Source: Ideonella sp. A 288
GTDB lineage: Bacteria > Pseudomonadota > Gammaproteobacteria > Burkholderiales > Burkholderiaceae_C
DNA length: 64,000 bases
NCBI RefSeq assembly: GCF_002198735.1
Contig: NZ_MWLO01000065.1
Span: forward strand, 1-64,000
Direction: 5' to 3'
Position 1 is the stretch's first letter; every line of letters starts with the position of its first letter. Below are positions 9,311 through 19,911 of this stretch, piece after piece. Below the pieces are notes generated by a model. It made no database searches and had not been told where the DNA came from. It saw only the letters and a list, made by a program, of their open reading frames with translations. Made by a program: the position numbers and the translations under genes.

Positions 9311-11638
9311 ATGAGCGCACCGCTGGCGGCAGAGTGGAAGAAGACGGCCTGCATCATCTGCTCGCTGAACTGCGGCCTGGAGGTGCAGACCGAGGGCGGC
9401 CGCATCGTCAAGGCTCGGGGTGACAAGGACCATCCCACGTCACAGGGTTATGTCTGCGAGAAGTCGCAGCGGATGGACTTCTATCAGAACGGCGCCGACC
9501 GCATCACCAGCCCGAAGCGCCGGCGCGCCGACGGCAGCTACGAAGACATTGACTGGGCCACCGCCATCTCAGAGATCGCCGAAAAGCTGGCGGCCGTCAA
9601 AGCCCAGCACGGCGGCGCCAGCATCCTCCACTACGGTGGCGGCAGCCAGGGCAACCACCTCGGCGGCACCTATGCAGACAGCACCATCAAGGCCCTGGGC
9701 GTCGTCTACCGCTCCAACGCCCTGGCGCAGGAGAAGACCGGCGAAGCCTGGGTCCAGGGCAAGATGATGGGCGCCGGCGTGCACGGCGACTTCGAGCACG
9801 CCGAGGTCTCGGTCTTCCTGGGCAAGAACCCGTTCCAGTCGCACGGCTTCGCGCGCACACGGGTGATCCTGCGCGAGATCCAGAAGGACCCGAAGCGCTC
9901 GATGATCGTCATCGACCCGCGCCGCAGCGAAACCGCCGAGATGGCCGACTACCACCTCGCCGTGCGCCCGGGCACCGATGCGTGGTGCCTGGCGGCGTTG
10001 GGAGCGATCCTGGTCCAGGAAGGACTGGTCGCCAAGGATTGGCTGGCCGAGCACACGACTGGCTACTCGCGCGTGGCCGAGGTCCTGCAGCGTATTCCGG
10101 TGCCCGACTTCGCGAAGACGTGCGGCATCGACATCACGTTGCTGCGCCAGGTGGCCGAACGCATCGCCCGGGCCAAGAGCGTGTCGATGATCGAGGACCT
10201 GGGCGTGCAGATGAACTTGCACTCCACACTCAACAGCTACCTGAACCGTCTGGTGTGGTTGCTGACCGGGCACTACGCCCGGCCGGGGACCAACAACGCG
10301 TTCGTGCCGCTGCTCAACCTGTCGTCGTCGACGCGCGAAACCGCGGCAAAGTCAGGTGCGAGCCCCGGTGCAGGTGGCAAGCCGAGGCCCGGATCGCACA
10401 GCCCGGTCACAGGCGCTAAGGTGATCATGGGGCTGATCCCCTGCAACGTGATTCCCGAGGAGATCCTCACCGACCACCCCAAGCGCTTCCGGGCGATGTT
10501 CATCGAGAGCAGCAACCCGGTGCACTCGCTGGCCGACAGCCAGCGCATGCGGCAGGCCCTGAGGGCACTCGACGTCAGCGTCGTGATCGACGTGGCGATG
10601 ACCGAGACCGCGAGGCAGGCCGACTATGTGTTGCCGGCCACCAGCCAGTTCGAGAAAGCCGAGGCCACGTTCTTCAACGTGGAGTTTCCGCGCAATGGCT
10701 TCCACCTCAGGCAGCCCTTGTTCGCACCGCGCCCGGGCACGCTGACCGAGGCCGAGATCCACGCTCGTTTGATCGAGGCATTGGGAGAAATCGGCGAGGG
10801 CCAGTACCGCTTGCTGCGCGGCGCCGCACGCTGGGGCCGTACGGCCTTCGGACTGGCGTTCGCCTGGAAGGCAGCGCGAGACACGAAGGTGGCGCGCTAC
10901 GCGCCGGTCGTTCTGTACCGAACGTTGGGCGAGACCTTGCCCAAGGGCTTTGCGCCGGCTGCTTCGCTTTGGGGTCTCAGTCAAATGTTCGTTCGCAAGA
11001 ACAGGAAGGCGGCCGTCCGGGCCGGCTTCGGCGGCGGCGTGCTGGCGGCTGGCAACAAGCTGTTTGATGCCATCCTCACCCGACCCTCCGGGGTGATCTA
11101 TTCGGTCAGCGAGTACGCCGATAGCTGGCACGCGGTGCGCCTGCCCGACCACAAGATCAACCTGTGCATCGAAGAGATGCTGGCGGAGCTGGAAGCGCTG
11201 GGCAGCAAGCTGCCGCAACAGGACGCCGACTACCCCTTCGTCCTGTCCGCCGGCGAGCGCCGCAGCGATACCAGCAACACCTCGATCCGCGATGCCGGAT
11301 GGCACCGCCGCGGCACTTTCGGCACGCTGCGCATGCACCCCACCGACGCCGAGAAGATTGGCTGCAAGGAGGGCGACTGGGTCCGCATGACGACGCGCCG
11401 CGGACATGCGCAAGCACCAGTCGAACTGGGTGAAGACCTGCAGCCCGGCCACGTGGCACTGCCCAATGGCCACGGGCTTGACTACACAACAGCGGACGGA
11501 ACGCCGGTACACAAGGGCGTATCACTCAACGAACTCACCGACACAACAAGCCGCGACCCGTTCGCCGGCACACCGTGGCACAAGCACGTGCCTGTCCAGA
11601 TCGTGCGGCTGGGCGCAACGCAGGAGACCACTGTATGA
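9311..11638 (+). CDS. Molybdopterin-dependent oxidoreductase with N-terminal 4Fe-4S site
   Basis: A 775-aa member of the formate dehydrogenase/nitrate reductase/DMSO reductase superfamily. An N-terminal 4Fe-4S motif uses Cys14, Cys17, Cys21 and Cys49. The molybdopterin-binding core and a C-terminal molydopterin-dinucleotide-binding domain (about 640-770, [18 protein letters not shown]...) follow. There is no Tat or Sec signal, so it is cytoplasmic. The substrate cannot be deduced. The ferredoxin gene overlaps its stop (ATGA), so that ferredoxin is its likely electron partner. A GAGG ribosome site precedes ATG 9311. Confidence 0.92.
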   Translation: MSAPLAAEWKKTACIICSLNCGLEVQTEGGRIVKARGDKDHPTSQGYVCEKSQRMDFYQNGADRITSPKRRRADGSYEDIDWATAISEIAEKLAAVKAQHGGASILHYGGGSQGNHLGGTYADSTIKALGVVYRSNALAQEKTGEAWVQGKMMGAGVHGDFEHAEVSVFLGKNPFQSHGFARTRVILREIQKDPKRSMIVIDPRRSETAEMADYHLAVRPGTDAWCLAALGAILVQEGLVAKDWLAEHTTGYSRVAEVLQRIPVPDFAKTCGIDITLLRQVAERIARAKSVSMIEDLGVQMNLHSTLNSYLNRLVWLLTGHYARPGTNNAFVPLLNLSSSTRETAAKSGASPGAGGKPRPGSHSPVTGAKVIMGLIPCNVIPEEILTDHPKRFRAMFIESSNPVHSLADSQRMRQALRALDVSVVIDVAMTETARQADYVLPATSQFEKAEATFFNVEFPRNGFHLRQPLFAPRPGTLTEAEIHARLIEALGEIGEGQYRLLRGAARWGRTAFGLAFAWKAARDTKVARYAPVVLYRTLGETLPKGFAPAASLWGLSQMFVRKNRKAAVRAGFGGGVLAAGNKLFDAILTRPSGVIYSVSEYADSWHAVRLPDHKINLCIEEMLAELEALGSKLPQQDADYPFVLSAGERRSDTSNTSIRDAGWHRRGTFGTLRMHPTDAEKIGCKEGDWVRMTTRRGHAQAPVELGEDLQPGHVALPNGHGLDYTTADGTPVHKGVSLNELTDTTSRDPFAGTPWHKHVPVQIVRLGATQETTV

Positions 11639-11964
11639 CGCACGTCGTGACCGAAGCCTGCATCCGCTGCAAGTACACCGACTGCGTCGATGTCTGCCCC
11701 GTGGACTGCTTCCGCGAGGGCCCCAACTTCCTGACCATCGATCCGGATGAATGCATCGACTGCGCCGTGTGCATCCCGGAATGCCCGGTGAACGCCATCG
11801 TCCCCGAAGAGGATGTGCCGTCGGGCCAGCGGCACATGCTCGTACTGAACGCAGAACTCGCCCGCACTGCAGGCTGGCCGGTCATCACCAAACGCAAGGC
11901 GCCCTTGCCGGATGCGGACGAGTGGAAGGCCCGGACTGAAAAGCTGGTGCACCTTATCCGCTGA
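11635..11964 (+). CDS. fdxA: 7Fe ferredoxin (FdxA type)
   Basis: A 109-aa seven-iron ferredoxin. The N-terminal Cys pattern ([17 protein letters not shown]) and the second cluster motif [16 protein letters not shown] match FdxA-type [3Fe-4S][4Fe-4S] ferredoxins, which carry low-potential electrons in the cytoplasm. It begins inside the stop of the oxidoreductase gene (4-bp overlap), implying coupled translation and a dedicated role as electron carrier. A housekeeping fdxA elsewhere in the genome cannot be excluded. Confidence 0.93.
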   Translation: MTHVVTEACIRCKYTDCVDVCPVDCFREGPNFLTIDPDECIDCAVCIPECPVNAIVPEEDVPSGQRHMLVLNAELARTAGWPVITKRKAPLPDADEWKARTEKLVHLIR

Positions 11965-12033
11965 GGATCACCACGCTCAGCCACAGCAAACCGTCACCCC
12001 CTCCAGCGTGAGTCAATCCAAGAGAGCGTCCCC

Positions 12034-12762
12034 ATGACCGACAAGAAAGCCATCCTCGTCATCGGTGCCGGCGACGCCACCGGTGGCGCCATCGCCCGGC
12101 GCTTCGCGCGCGAGGGCTACATCGCGTGCGTGACCCGACGCACTGCCGACAAGCTCGAGCCCCTGGTCAAGCAGATCACGGCCGACGGCGGACAAGCCCA
12201 CGGATTCGGCAGCGATGCGCGCAAGGAGGAAGAAATGGTCGCACTGGTCGAGCGCATCGAGCGCGACATCGCGCCCATCGAGGTGGCCGTCTTCAACATC
12301 GGCGCCAACGTGCGCTTCGGCATCACGGAAACCACTGCGCGGGTCTACTACAAGGTGTGGGAGATGGCCTGCTTCGGCGGCTTCCTGATGGGACGTGAGG
12401 CAGCCAAGGTGATGCTTCCGCGTGGGCGCGGGACGATCATCTTCACTGGTGCCACTGCGAGCCTGCGCGGGCGCGAAGGCTTCGCTGCATTTGCCGGTGC
12501 CAAGCACGCCCTGCGCGCCCTGGCACAGAGCATGGCCCGCGAACTCTGGCCCAAGGGCATCCACGTGGCGCACCCGGTGATCGACGGCGCCATCGACACG
12601 GAGTTCATCCGATCGAATTTTCCCGAGCGCTACGCGATGAAGGACCAGCAAGGCATCCTGAGCCCGGACTCGATCGCCGAGGCGTATTGGCAGATTCACC
12701 GGCAGCCCCGCGACGCCTGGACCCACGAAACCGAACTGCGGCCCTGGATGGAATCATGGTGA
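12034..12762 (+). CDS. SDR-family oxidoreductase with catalytic Tyr replaced by Phe
   Basis: A 242-aa short-chain dehydrogenase/reductase. The dinucleotide-binding loop is GAGDATGGAIARRF (residues 11-24), and the NAG-type segment reads NIGAN (about 88-92). The catalytic Lys is Lys157, but the usual Tyr four residues before it is Phe153 (FAGAK). This variant belongs to a recognisable SDR subgroup (ASLRGREGFAAFAGAKHALRALAQSMARELWPKGIHV), so it may be a real subgroup property rather than decay. It sits 69 bp after fdxA in the same direction. Confidence 0.85.
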   Translation: MTDKKAILVIGAGDATGGAIARRFAREGYIACVTRRTADKLEPLVKQITADGGQAHGFGSDARKEEEMVALVERIERDIAPIEVAVFNIGANVRFGITETTARVYYKVWEMACFGGFLMGREAAKVMLPRGRGTIIFTGATASLRGREGFAAFAGAKHALRALAQSMARELWPKGIHVAHPVIDGAIDTEFIRSNFPERYAMKDQQGILSPDSIAEAYWQIHRQPRDAWTHETELRPWMESW

Positions 12763-12803
12763 ATGCAGAACACGAGCGCATCGACACCTTGCACCCAAAC
12801 GCC

Positions 12804-13424
12804 ATGAAGCCACTTCTAGTTCAGTTCCTCTTCGACTTCGGCAGCCCGAATGCGTACCTGTGCCACAAGGTGCTGGCGGACATTGAGGCGCGCACCAGCG
12901 TGCGCTTCGAGTACCTGCCCATCCTGCTCGGCGGACTTTTCAAGCTCAGCAACAACCGCTCTCCGGCCGAGGCCTTCGCCGACATTCCCAACAAACGAGC
13001 CTATGCCAAGCTGGAGGTGCAGCGCTTCATTGCCAGGCACCAACTCACCCGCTTCAAGTTCAATCCGCACTTTCCGGTGAACACGCTGAAGATCATGCGG
13101 TTGGCGGTGGCGGCGCAGGTGTTGGGGTGCGGACCCCAAACCATCGATGCGATGTATTCGGCGATGTGGGAGCAGGCCCGCAACATGGACGACCCTGACG
13201 AGATCGCCGCCGTGTTGCGCGAAGCCAGTCTTGACGGCCCCGCTCTACTGGCGCGGGCGCAAGACCCAGAGGTCAAGGCGCGACTGGCGGCCAACACGCA
13301 GTCAGCATTCGAGCGTGGCGCCTTCGGATCACCTTCGTTCTTCGTACGCGACCAGTTGTTCTTTGGCAAGGATCGCTTGAGAGAAGTCGAGGAAGAGATC
13401 GTCAGGCAGAGGTCTGAGCCGTGA
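12804..13424 (+). CDS. DsbA-like / 2-hydroxychromene-2-carboxylate isomerase family protein
   Basis: A 206-aa thioredoxin-fold protein of the kappa-GST/HCCA isomerase group. The N-terminal FDFGSPNAYL carries the conserved Ser in place of CxxC, and the C-terminal GVxGSPSFFV-like segment is AFGSPSFFVRDQLFFGKDRL. Relatives use glutathione in aromatic degradation. An alternative ATG at 12756 overlaps the SDR stop and would suggest coupling, but family similarity starts at 12804. It is probably in one catabolic operon with the SDR and ferredoxin. Confidence 0.85.
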   Translation: MKPLLVQFLFDFGSPNAYLCHKVLADIEARTSVRFEYLPILLGGLFKLSNNRSPAEAFADIPNKRAYAKLEVQRFIARHQLTRFKFNPHFPVNTLKIMRLAVAAQVLGCGPQTIDAMYSAMWEQARNMDDPDEIAAVLREASLDGPALLARAQDPEVKARLAANTQSAFERGAFGSPSFFVRDQLFFGKDRLREVEEEIVRQRSEP

Positions 13425-13898
13425 AGACGCGCAGTGCCTGACCCTTTGGCAGCATGACCTCAATGATCGGTGGCTGCAGCAGTCTCCAGCGGGTCTGGCC
13501 TGGGCATCACCACCGGTCTGGCGTAGCGCATGTCGCAACTCCGCGCGAGCGAGACTCGCCGTTGCCGCGCAACCGCGAACCAGCCTCCCGGGAACGACCC
13601 CTTGGGGCCGGCAACGTGAGTACGAGGCCGAGCCAAGAAGCCCACGTTCGACGGGCGCGCCTTGACCGACGAGGGGGTTTGACAGCGAATCTTGGGAATT
13701 CGCTCAGCCAGCCAGAACGAGACGTTCAAACCGTTGATCGGCAGTGCCCAGCCGGTCGAGCAAGGCGCGCATACTGAGCAAGGTCTTTCGGTGGCGGCCG
13801 CATAGCCGGTGAATGGGTCGGGCGGCTTCAGCGGCCGACTGTCCGTCTGCGAGCGATGGGGCAGCAGGGATCACAGGGGCAGTCTGTTGGAGGGGCAG
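13425..13898. other. Intergenic region before the Rieske gene
   Basis: 474 bp with only incoherent short reading frames. No tRNA, terminator or operator was recognised; it may contain the promoter of the Rieske oxygenase gene. Confidence 0.35.
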
Positions 13899-14852
13899 AT
13901 GATGGAAATGCAGTTGTGGCATCCGCTGAGCAGGGACGATCACCTCGCTGAAGCGCCGCTGGCGTTGACCCTGCTGGGTCGGTCCTTGGTGCTTTGGCGT
14001 GATGCAAGCGGGCAACCGGTTCTGATGAGGGACCAATGCCCGCACCGCGGTGCGCAACTGTCGATGGGCCGCGTGCAAGGCGACAGTATCGAGTGCCCCT
14101 ACCACGGTTGGCGATTCGATCCGCAAGGGGCTTGTGTGGGCACACCTGCAGTGCCTGGATTCAAGCCTCCAGCGTCTCACCGGGCGTGCGCCTATCAGGT
14201 GATGGAGCGCCATGGGCTGCTCTGGGGCACTTTGGGTGACGCGGTCACTGAAGCGCCTGTCCTTCGGGGTTTGGCCGAGCGTCGCCTGGTCTACGGGCCG
14301 TTCGATGTCGCCGTCGCCGCTCCACGCGTGGTGGAGAACTTCCTGGACACCGCTCACTTCGCCTATGTGCACCGCGGCTGGCTGGGTGAAACCAGCCATG
14401 CCGAAGTGCCAGACCATGAAGTCACACACACCGCCGACGGCCGACCCCTGATTGAGCGATACAAGGCATGGCAGCCGCGCGCGACCGCCGCCGCCGCCGA
14501 GGGCGGCTGGGTGACCTACCGCTACGAGGTGCTCAGCCCTTACTGCGCTTTGCTGACCAAGCAGCCAGATGACGGCAGCCCGGGGGACAGCTTCACTATG
14601 TGGACCAGTCCGCTGGACGCCGAAAGCTGCCGCGTCTGGATGGGTCAATACACGGCTGATACCTCGACCACAGAAGAGCAACTCCGTGAATTCCAGCTCA
14701 CCATCTTTGGGCAGGACAAGCCGGTTCTCGAATCACAAAGGCCCAAGCGCCTGCCCATCAGCGGCGGTGAAGTGCACTCTGCCGCCGACCGCCTGAGCGC
14801 TGCCTACCGTCGCTATCTGAAGAACTCGGGCGTGACTTGCGGCGTGTGTTGA
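13899..14852 (+). CDS. Rieske non-heme iron oxygenase (ring-hydroxylating/O-demethylase type)
   Basis: A 317-aa oxygenase subunit. The N-terminal Rieske domain has CPHRG (about 47-51) and CPYHGW (about 66-71) for the 2Fe-2S cluster. The catalytic iron site follows in FLDTAHFAYVHRGW, the D-x2-H-x4-H type motif. Such enzymes hydroxylate or demethylate aromatic or steroid substrates using electrons from a reductase not present here. ATG 13899 is chosen because a purine-rich ribosome site (gagggg) precedes it and family similarity starts there; the frame is open to 13809. Confidence 0.9.
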   Translation: MMEMQLWHPLSRDDHLAEAPLALTLLGRSLVLWRDASGQPVLMRDQCPHRGAQLSMGRVQGDSIECPYHGWRFDPQGACVGTPAVPGFKPPASHRACAYQVMERHGLLWGTLGDAVTEAPVLRGLAERRLVYGPFDVAVAAPRVVENFLDTAHFAYVHRGWLGETSHAEVPDHEVTHTADGRPLIERYKAWQPRATAAAAEGGWVTYRYEVLSPYCALLTKQPDDGSPGDSFTMWTSPLDAESCRVWMGQYTADTSTTEEQLREFQLTIFGQDKPVLESQRPKRLPISGGEVHSAADRLSAAYRRYLKNSGVTCGVC

Positions 14853-15310
14853 ACGCCATGGCGCCGCAGTTCAGGCAGCGCTTGGCGTCGAGATCAAGGA
14901 CTTGATTGACGGCCGCGCAAAACCCATCAAGTAGGTCACCCTGAACCGGACCCTCGTCAGCACCCGCAACTGGCCGGGACCTGCCGCGAGCAGACGGTGC
15001 AGACAGCTGACCTTCAAATTAGGGGGGTCCCACTGCGAAGGCTGCGTAGCAGCCACCTTGCCGAGCGCTGAATGGCTGGTGTCGGCATCAACCGCGAACT
15101 GGTAGTCACGGCCACAAGCGGGCTTTCGTCTCCGGCTGCTTGCGGGTAGTCCCTGCGTGACGTTCCGAAGAATTATTCCCTCCTTCAGCAAGCGACCAAC
15201 AGGGGACATCAATAGCGGTCTCAGTGATCGCATTGGGACGCGTACCGCTCCCTCCAACGTGTGAGACTGCATCCGGTCGCGATAAGCTCCGTCGAAAGGG
15301 GGTGAACATC
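14853..15310. other. Intergenic boundary between catabolic block and accessory island
   Basis: 458 bp with no supported gene. Short frames on both strands lack family character. It may be degenerated mobile-element DNA marking the left edge of the 15.3-24 kb island. Confidence 0.35.
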
Positions 15311-18300
15311 GTGGCGACGGTCGAGTTCAGCGGGGATGAGGTCGAGGGAAGAGCTGCGGCAGACCGGTTGGCCAACGAATGGGCCGACCGTGGATGGGTG
15401 CCGCTCGATCCCTCGGTGGATTGGGCGCGGGCCGCGATCGGGCGGCTCGGCGAGATCATCGCCACGCAGCCGTCGATGCTCCGCGCAAGCATGCGGGGCG
15501 CCGGCAAGGGCGCTAGCACGTTGAGCCCGCGTCCGTTCCAGGGTCTGGTGGAGTGCCTCCAGAACGCAGACGACCTCGGTGCAGCTTCCATGCGGATCGC
15601 CTATCGAACGTCGCCCCGCCCCGAACTTCTGATTGCCCATGATGGGTCGCCGGTCACGTTGGCGAACGTCGGCGCGATGCTGCTTCCATGGCTGTCGACC
15701 AAGGAAGACGATCCCGAGGCATCCGGCCGTTTTGGTATCGGCCAGCGCACGCTCAGCTCGCTGGGCGGCCCCATCGAGATGCACGCTCCGCCGTTTCACT
15801 TCGTCATGGGGGACGATGGTCCGGAACCGTGCGAGCCGGAGGCAGACGTCGAGAACATCTATGTCTCGGCTCTGCGTCACACCATGCTCGTCATTCCCCT
15901 GCTCCCGATCGTTTCCGGCAGTGCGATCGCCGCAGCGGTGCTCGAGTTGAACGTCGACTCCCTGATCTTCCTGAAGAGCATCCGCGGGCTTCACTTCAGG
16001 AGCTTCGAAGATCCTTCCCAGGATCTGGATTTCGCCGTCGAGGTGACGTCTGCAGGCAGCGGAGCGATCGACTTTGGGGGCGAAGCAGCCGCGGTGGACG
16101 TGACGGAGGTTAGGGTTCTTGCGCCAGCCGAGGAGGCGGAGCGGACACGCTACCGCCGCTACACAACCCGACGTGCTGTCGGACCCGCTGAGAAGCGATC
16201 CAATAAAGCGACGGGATCCAGCACGCCCATCGGGATCTGCGTGCCGCTGGCGACGGCGCGACCGCTGCGGCTGTATGACCGAATGCCGCTGCCGGGCCGG
16301 ACCGGTCTCCCCATTGGACTCAACGCTCAATTCGATCCGGACTCAGCCAGGTCCACGCTGCAGCCCAACGACTGGAACGTCGCACGCTTCGCCGATCTCC
16401 GACGTCTGGTCACCTGGGCTGCGCTGAAGAGTTTCACCGAGGGGCGAGACTCGTCATGGAGCCACGTCCCACTCCAGGCGGAGGCCAACGACGGAGAAGG
16501 CTGGACGGAGGAACGGGTCCGTACACTCATCACGAATTGCCAGAACGATCTCCGAGAACAGCTGCGTATCGGCACCGACGCGGGTCCGATAGCCCTCACG
16601 GACATAGCTTACGAGCACGAAGATCTCGAAGCGCTGCTAACGGAGGCCGACGTCGAGCGGCTCCGGCCGAATAGTGTGGCGATGCCTCGCGCCCGCCGAG
16701 ATGCCGAAGGGCGGTGGCGACAGGTGCTCGACGAGCTCGACCGTTGCGAGGTTGTCCAGGTCATCAACGCGCTTGACGTGGTCGATGGGCAGGGTGAGCG
16801 CGGGCCGGAGTGGTACGTGTTGTTCGCGGAACTGGCGGAGCGCCATCAGTTGACTGACGAGTTCTCGGTTCGTCCCGGCATCTTGCTCGACGACGGCGTG
16901 GCGACAGCCCGGCCTAAGCAAGGCGATCCTTGGGTGCTCGTCAGGAGATCGTCGCCCGATGCCCTCTCGACACGGCTCGGTCTGGCCCGCCGCATCCATC
17001 CGGCTTACCTCGACTCCGCGGCGCCCACTACGGCGTTCCTCTCCAAACTAGAGAAGTTCGGCGTTCTGTTTGACGATCGTGACTCGGACGGCGACGTGTT
17101 AGCCGTGCTCGGCCGTGGTCCTGCGACCGGCGCCGGACTGGATGTGCCAGTGAGGCTGCAGGACGATGACCTCATCGCCCTGCGCGACGCATGGTCGCAG
17201 CTGTCCCGCGACCAGCATGCGATGCTAGGTCAGAGGATCGGCCGCAGCATCGTGCTCAAGGCCATGTGGTTTGGTGCCGACGGCAAGCGTATGACGGGCT
17301 GGGCGCGGCCCATCGAGACCTACCTTCCCGCCGCCATCGATCGCGAAGTCGACAGTTTCGCCAAGGCGGCCGGCCGTGCGTCGGGTCTCAAGTGGGTCGC
17401 CCCCGAATATGCTCGGCTCCTCAAACAGCAGTCCGGCCGCTCAGCCATCGGTGCCCAGCGGCTCCTAGCGGCCTGGGGCGTCGCGCGCGAACCGCGGCTC
17501 GTGAAGCCGGCCGACGAGGCGGCCCGCTGGGCGCGCGACAGGACTCCGGCGAGTTCGGTCGGACACATGCAGACTTCGGAGCAACTGCAGGTGATCCGGG
17601 CGGGTGGGAACAACCACCTGATCGACGACCACTGGTCGCCCGACGCAGACATCGTGGCCGCCGACATCGCGAAGGCGGCCGTGAAGTTGAGACGCACACG
17701 TGCGGGGGCGCTCCTCGCGACGCTGAGTCGCGGGTGGGAGCGGCGCTACTCCGAAGCCGCGACCGCGATCCCGGCCTATGCTTACAACGGCTACTGGCAT
17801 CGCAGCACCGAGGTCCGCGCGACATGGCTGGCTCGATTGGCCATCGTGAAGTGGATGCCGGATGCCGCAAACGGCCTCCAGCGGCCCACGGACCTGCAAC
17901 TCCAGGTGCCGGGCAGTCCGCCTAGCCCGTCGGAGCGATCGACAACGGTCGCCAAGTTCGACAGCCAGATACTGCGTTCGGGCGTCCTCGCCGCGCTGGG
18001 GGTGAAGGCCGGTCCGACGCAGCGGGATCTCGTCGCCAGACTCCAAGTGCTGCGCAAGCAGGTAGTCACGGCGTCCGTCAGCGAGGAGGCCTCCGCAACC
18101 TATCAGTTGCTAGCGGCGTCCCTGCGCGATCGGAGCGATGGGGTTCCGGAAGGGCGGATGACCCAGGCGCAGCTTAGGAACTCATTCCGCGCGGAGGTCG
18201 ACGGCCGTGGCCTGCTGCTGGTCGGCGGTCAATGGAACTCGCCAGAGCAGGTGTTCCGGGGCCCCGGGGTGTTCGGCGCGCGACGCGCGTTTGCGCCGCA

Positions 18301-19867
18301 CGTCGAGGGTCTAGAACCGCTATGGAAGGTGCTCGGAATCGGCCTGCCGACTGCTGCTGACGCGATCGCCGTCCTCAAGGATATTGCGGTGGGCCGGCCG
18401 TCCGTCGCCGACCTTGGCATCGCCATCCGCGCTTACACGCTGATCGCGGCCGAGTTGGGGGAGATGTCACCACAGTTGCGCACTACGCTGAAGCGACTGC
18501 CGCTCTGGACCGGGAGCGCGTGGGTGACCGCGCGGCCAGTTTACGCGCTCGAGGGTGAGGCGCTCATTGCGAGCGCTCCTCCGGAGATGCGCGTCTGGCG
18601 AGCTGGGATCACCTCCTTCTCGGCGGTGGAGGCGCTGCTGGAGCCGCTCGGAGTAGTGCGGCTCACGCCGGCGGACTTCCAGGCGGCATCGACGCCCGCT
18701 TACGGGCTGGCCGAAGGCGAGTCGCACCGCCCGGTCTTCGCCGGCGCCGTCTCTCTCCTGCGGCAGGAGCTAGTCAGGGCTGATCAGGTCCTGCTCGACT
18801 CGCTCGCCCTCGACTGGGACGAGTTGCTCGGCGCACCCGTCGTGATCGACCCCCAGCTGTCGATCGTCGCAAACCTATCCTCTGGACAGGTCGTCCTGCC
18901 GGCCCGTGCCCACATGGGTCGTGACCCGTTGCGCCTGATCGTGCGGGACGCGGGCGAGCTGGTGACGGCCGAAGGTGCGGGCGCAGCAGTCGCGTCCTTG
19001 TTTTCCGGCGACCGCCAGAAAGCGGCTTGGGCATGGGCTTCGATCTGGCCGCGCGCGGTCGCCGGTGAGCAGGCCGAGGGTGCGGTGATGCCGAAGACGC
19101 GCGCGGAGCGCGGCGATGGCAAGGCGCGTCTTGACAGGCTCGCTAAGCAGGCCGCGCAGCGCACCAAGCCAAAGAAGGGGGCGAAGAAAAGCGAAGCTCC
19201 GAAGCCGATAGGCAAGCAGCCGGTACAGGTGCGGAAGCTGCGGGAGCTGGAGGATCTGGAGCCATCGGCGGGCGTGATCGTGAACGAGGGTGCCAAGCCC
19301 TCGGGCGGGATGGTCTTCGCGAAGCGTCGGATGGCCAAGCCACGCGTTTTCACCGACGGCGAAAGGAAGGCGGAGCAGTCCGGCGGGCCCCAAGTACGGA
19401 CAGTGCTGCCACCCAGCAGTGACCGTGAGCAGATGGCGCTCGATGCTGTCCGCAGTGCGCTGCGGTTGGACGTGAAGCAGCTCAACGACCTGCGCGCGAC
19501 CAGGGGCGTTGGAGTCGACGCGATCGATGAGCTCAGGCAGTGCTACGAGATCAAAATGAGTTCGGGCACTGGCATGCCCAGCGATGTGACCCTGACCGCC
19601 AGCGAGGTGGAGGCTGCGCGGAACGATGAGGACTTTTTCCTAGCCATCGTCAGCGGCCTTGAGGACGGCGCGGGTCAGCTGCGCGTCCGCTTCATCTTCG
19701 ACCCGCTGACCAACCTGGACGTGAGGGTCCGAGGGGATTTGACCCTCACCGGTGTCGACAAGGCAGAGGCCTTGGAGTTCCGCTTCGACAAGCGCCCGAC
19801 GGTGTCAGAAGAGGGCCAGCCGTCCAACAAGGAGCTTCCCACCTTCCATAGCGGCCAACATACGTAG
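15311..19867 (+). CDS. Giant sacsin-like Bergerat ATPase with C-terminal NOV-like YEIK domain
   Basis: A 1518-aa protein. The N-terminus is a GHKL/Bergerat ATPase of sacsin type: N-box GLVECLQNADDLGA (Glu81, Asn85), G1 box IAHDGSPV (Asp111), and G2 box with STKEDDPEASGRFGIGQRTL (about 130-147). A long region without recognised motifs follows. A Lys-rich segment lies at about 1275-1310. The C-terminal domain (about 1375-1505) has YEIK at 1412-1415 and LTASEVEAARNDEDFFLAIV, resembling NOV/DUF3883 domains with a nuclease-like E-x-K. Such combinations occur in suspected anti-phage loci. GTG 15311 is selected because AAGGGGG lies 8 bp upstream; the frame is open from 15224. Confidence 0.75.
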   Translation: MATVEFSGDEVEGRAAADRLANEWADRGWVPLDPSVDWARAAIGRLGEIIATQPSMLRASMRGAGKGASTLSPRPFQGLVECLQNADDLGAASMRIAYRTSPRPELLIAHDGSPVTLANVGAMLLPWLSTKEDDPEASGRFGIGQRTLSSLGGPIEMHAPPFHFVMGDDGPEPCEPEADVENIYVSALRHTMLVIPLLPIVSGSAIAAAVLELNVDSLIFLKSIRGLHFRSFEDPSQDLDFAVEVTSAGSGAIDFGGEAAAVDVTEVRVLAPAEEAERTRYRRYTTRRAVGPAEKRSNKATGSSTPIGICVPLATARPLRLYDRMPLPGRTGLPIGLNAQFDPDSARSTLQPNDWNVARFADLRRLVTWAALKSFTEGRDSSWSHVPLQAEANDGEGWTEERVRTLITNCQNDLREQLRIGTDAGPIALTDIAYEHEDLEALLTEADVERLRPNSVAMPRARRDAEGRWRQVLDELDRCEVVQVINALDVVDGQGERGPEWYVLFAELAERHQLTDEFSVRPGILLDDGVATARPKQGDPWVLVRRSSPDALSTRLGLARRIHPAYLDSAAPTTAFLSKLEKFGVLFDDRDSDGDVLAVLGRGPATGAGLDVPVRLQDDDLIALRDAWSQLSRDQHAMLGQRIGRSIVLKAMWFGADGKRMTGWARPIETYLPAAIDREVDSFAKAAGRASGLKWVAPEYARLLKQQSGRSAIGAQRLLAAWGVAREPRLVKPADEAARWARDRTPASSVGHMQTSEQLQVIRAGGNNHLIDDHWSPDADIVAADIAKAAVKLRRTRAGALLATLSRGWERRYSEAATAIPAYAYNGYWHRSTEVRATWLARLAIVKWMPDAANGLQRPTDLQLQVPGSPPSPSERSTTVAKFDSQILRSGVLAALGVKAGPTQRDLVARLQVLRKQVVTASVSEEASATYQLLAASLRDRSDGVPEGRMTQAQLRNSFRAEVDGRGLLLVGGQWNSPEQVFRGPGVFGARRAFAPHVEGLEPLWKVLGIGLPTAADAIAVLKDIAVGRPSVADLGIAIRAYTLIAAELGEMSPQLRTTLKRLPLWTGSAWVTARPVYALEGEALIASAPPEMRVWRAGITSFSAVEALLEPLGVVRLTPADFQAASTPAYGLAEGESHRPVFAGAVSLLRQELVRADQVLLDSLALDWDELLGAPVVIDPQLSIVANLSSGQVVLPARAHMGRDPLRLIVRDAGELVTAEGAGAAVASLFSGDRQKAAWAWASIWPRAVAGEQAEGAVMPKTRAERGDGKARLDRLAKQAAQRTKPKKGAKKSEAPKPIGKQPVQVRKLRELEDLEPSAGVIVNEGAKPSGGMVFAKRRMAKPRVFTDGERKAEQSGGPQVRTVLPPSSDREQMALDAVRSALRLDVKQLNDLRATRGVGVDAIDELRQCYEIKMSSGTGMPSDVTLTASEVEAARNDEDFFLAIVSGLEDGAGQLRVRFIFDPLTNLDVRVRGDLTLTGVDKAEALEFRFDKRPTVSEEGQPSNKELPTFHSGQHT

Positions 19868-19911
19868 CGTCCCATTCAGGGCGGTCTTACGAATCCTCAC
19901 CTCGCAAGTGT

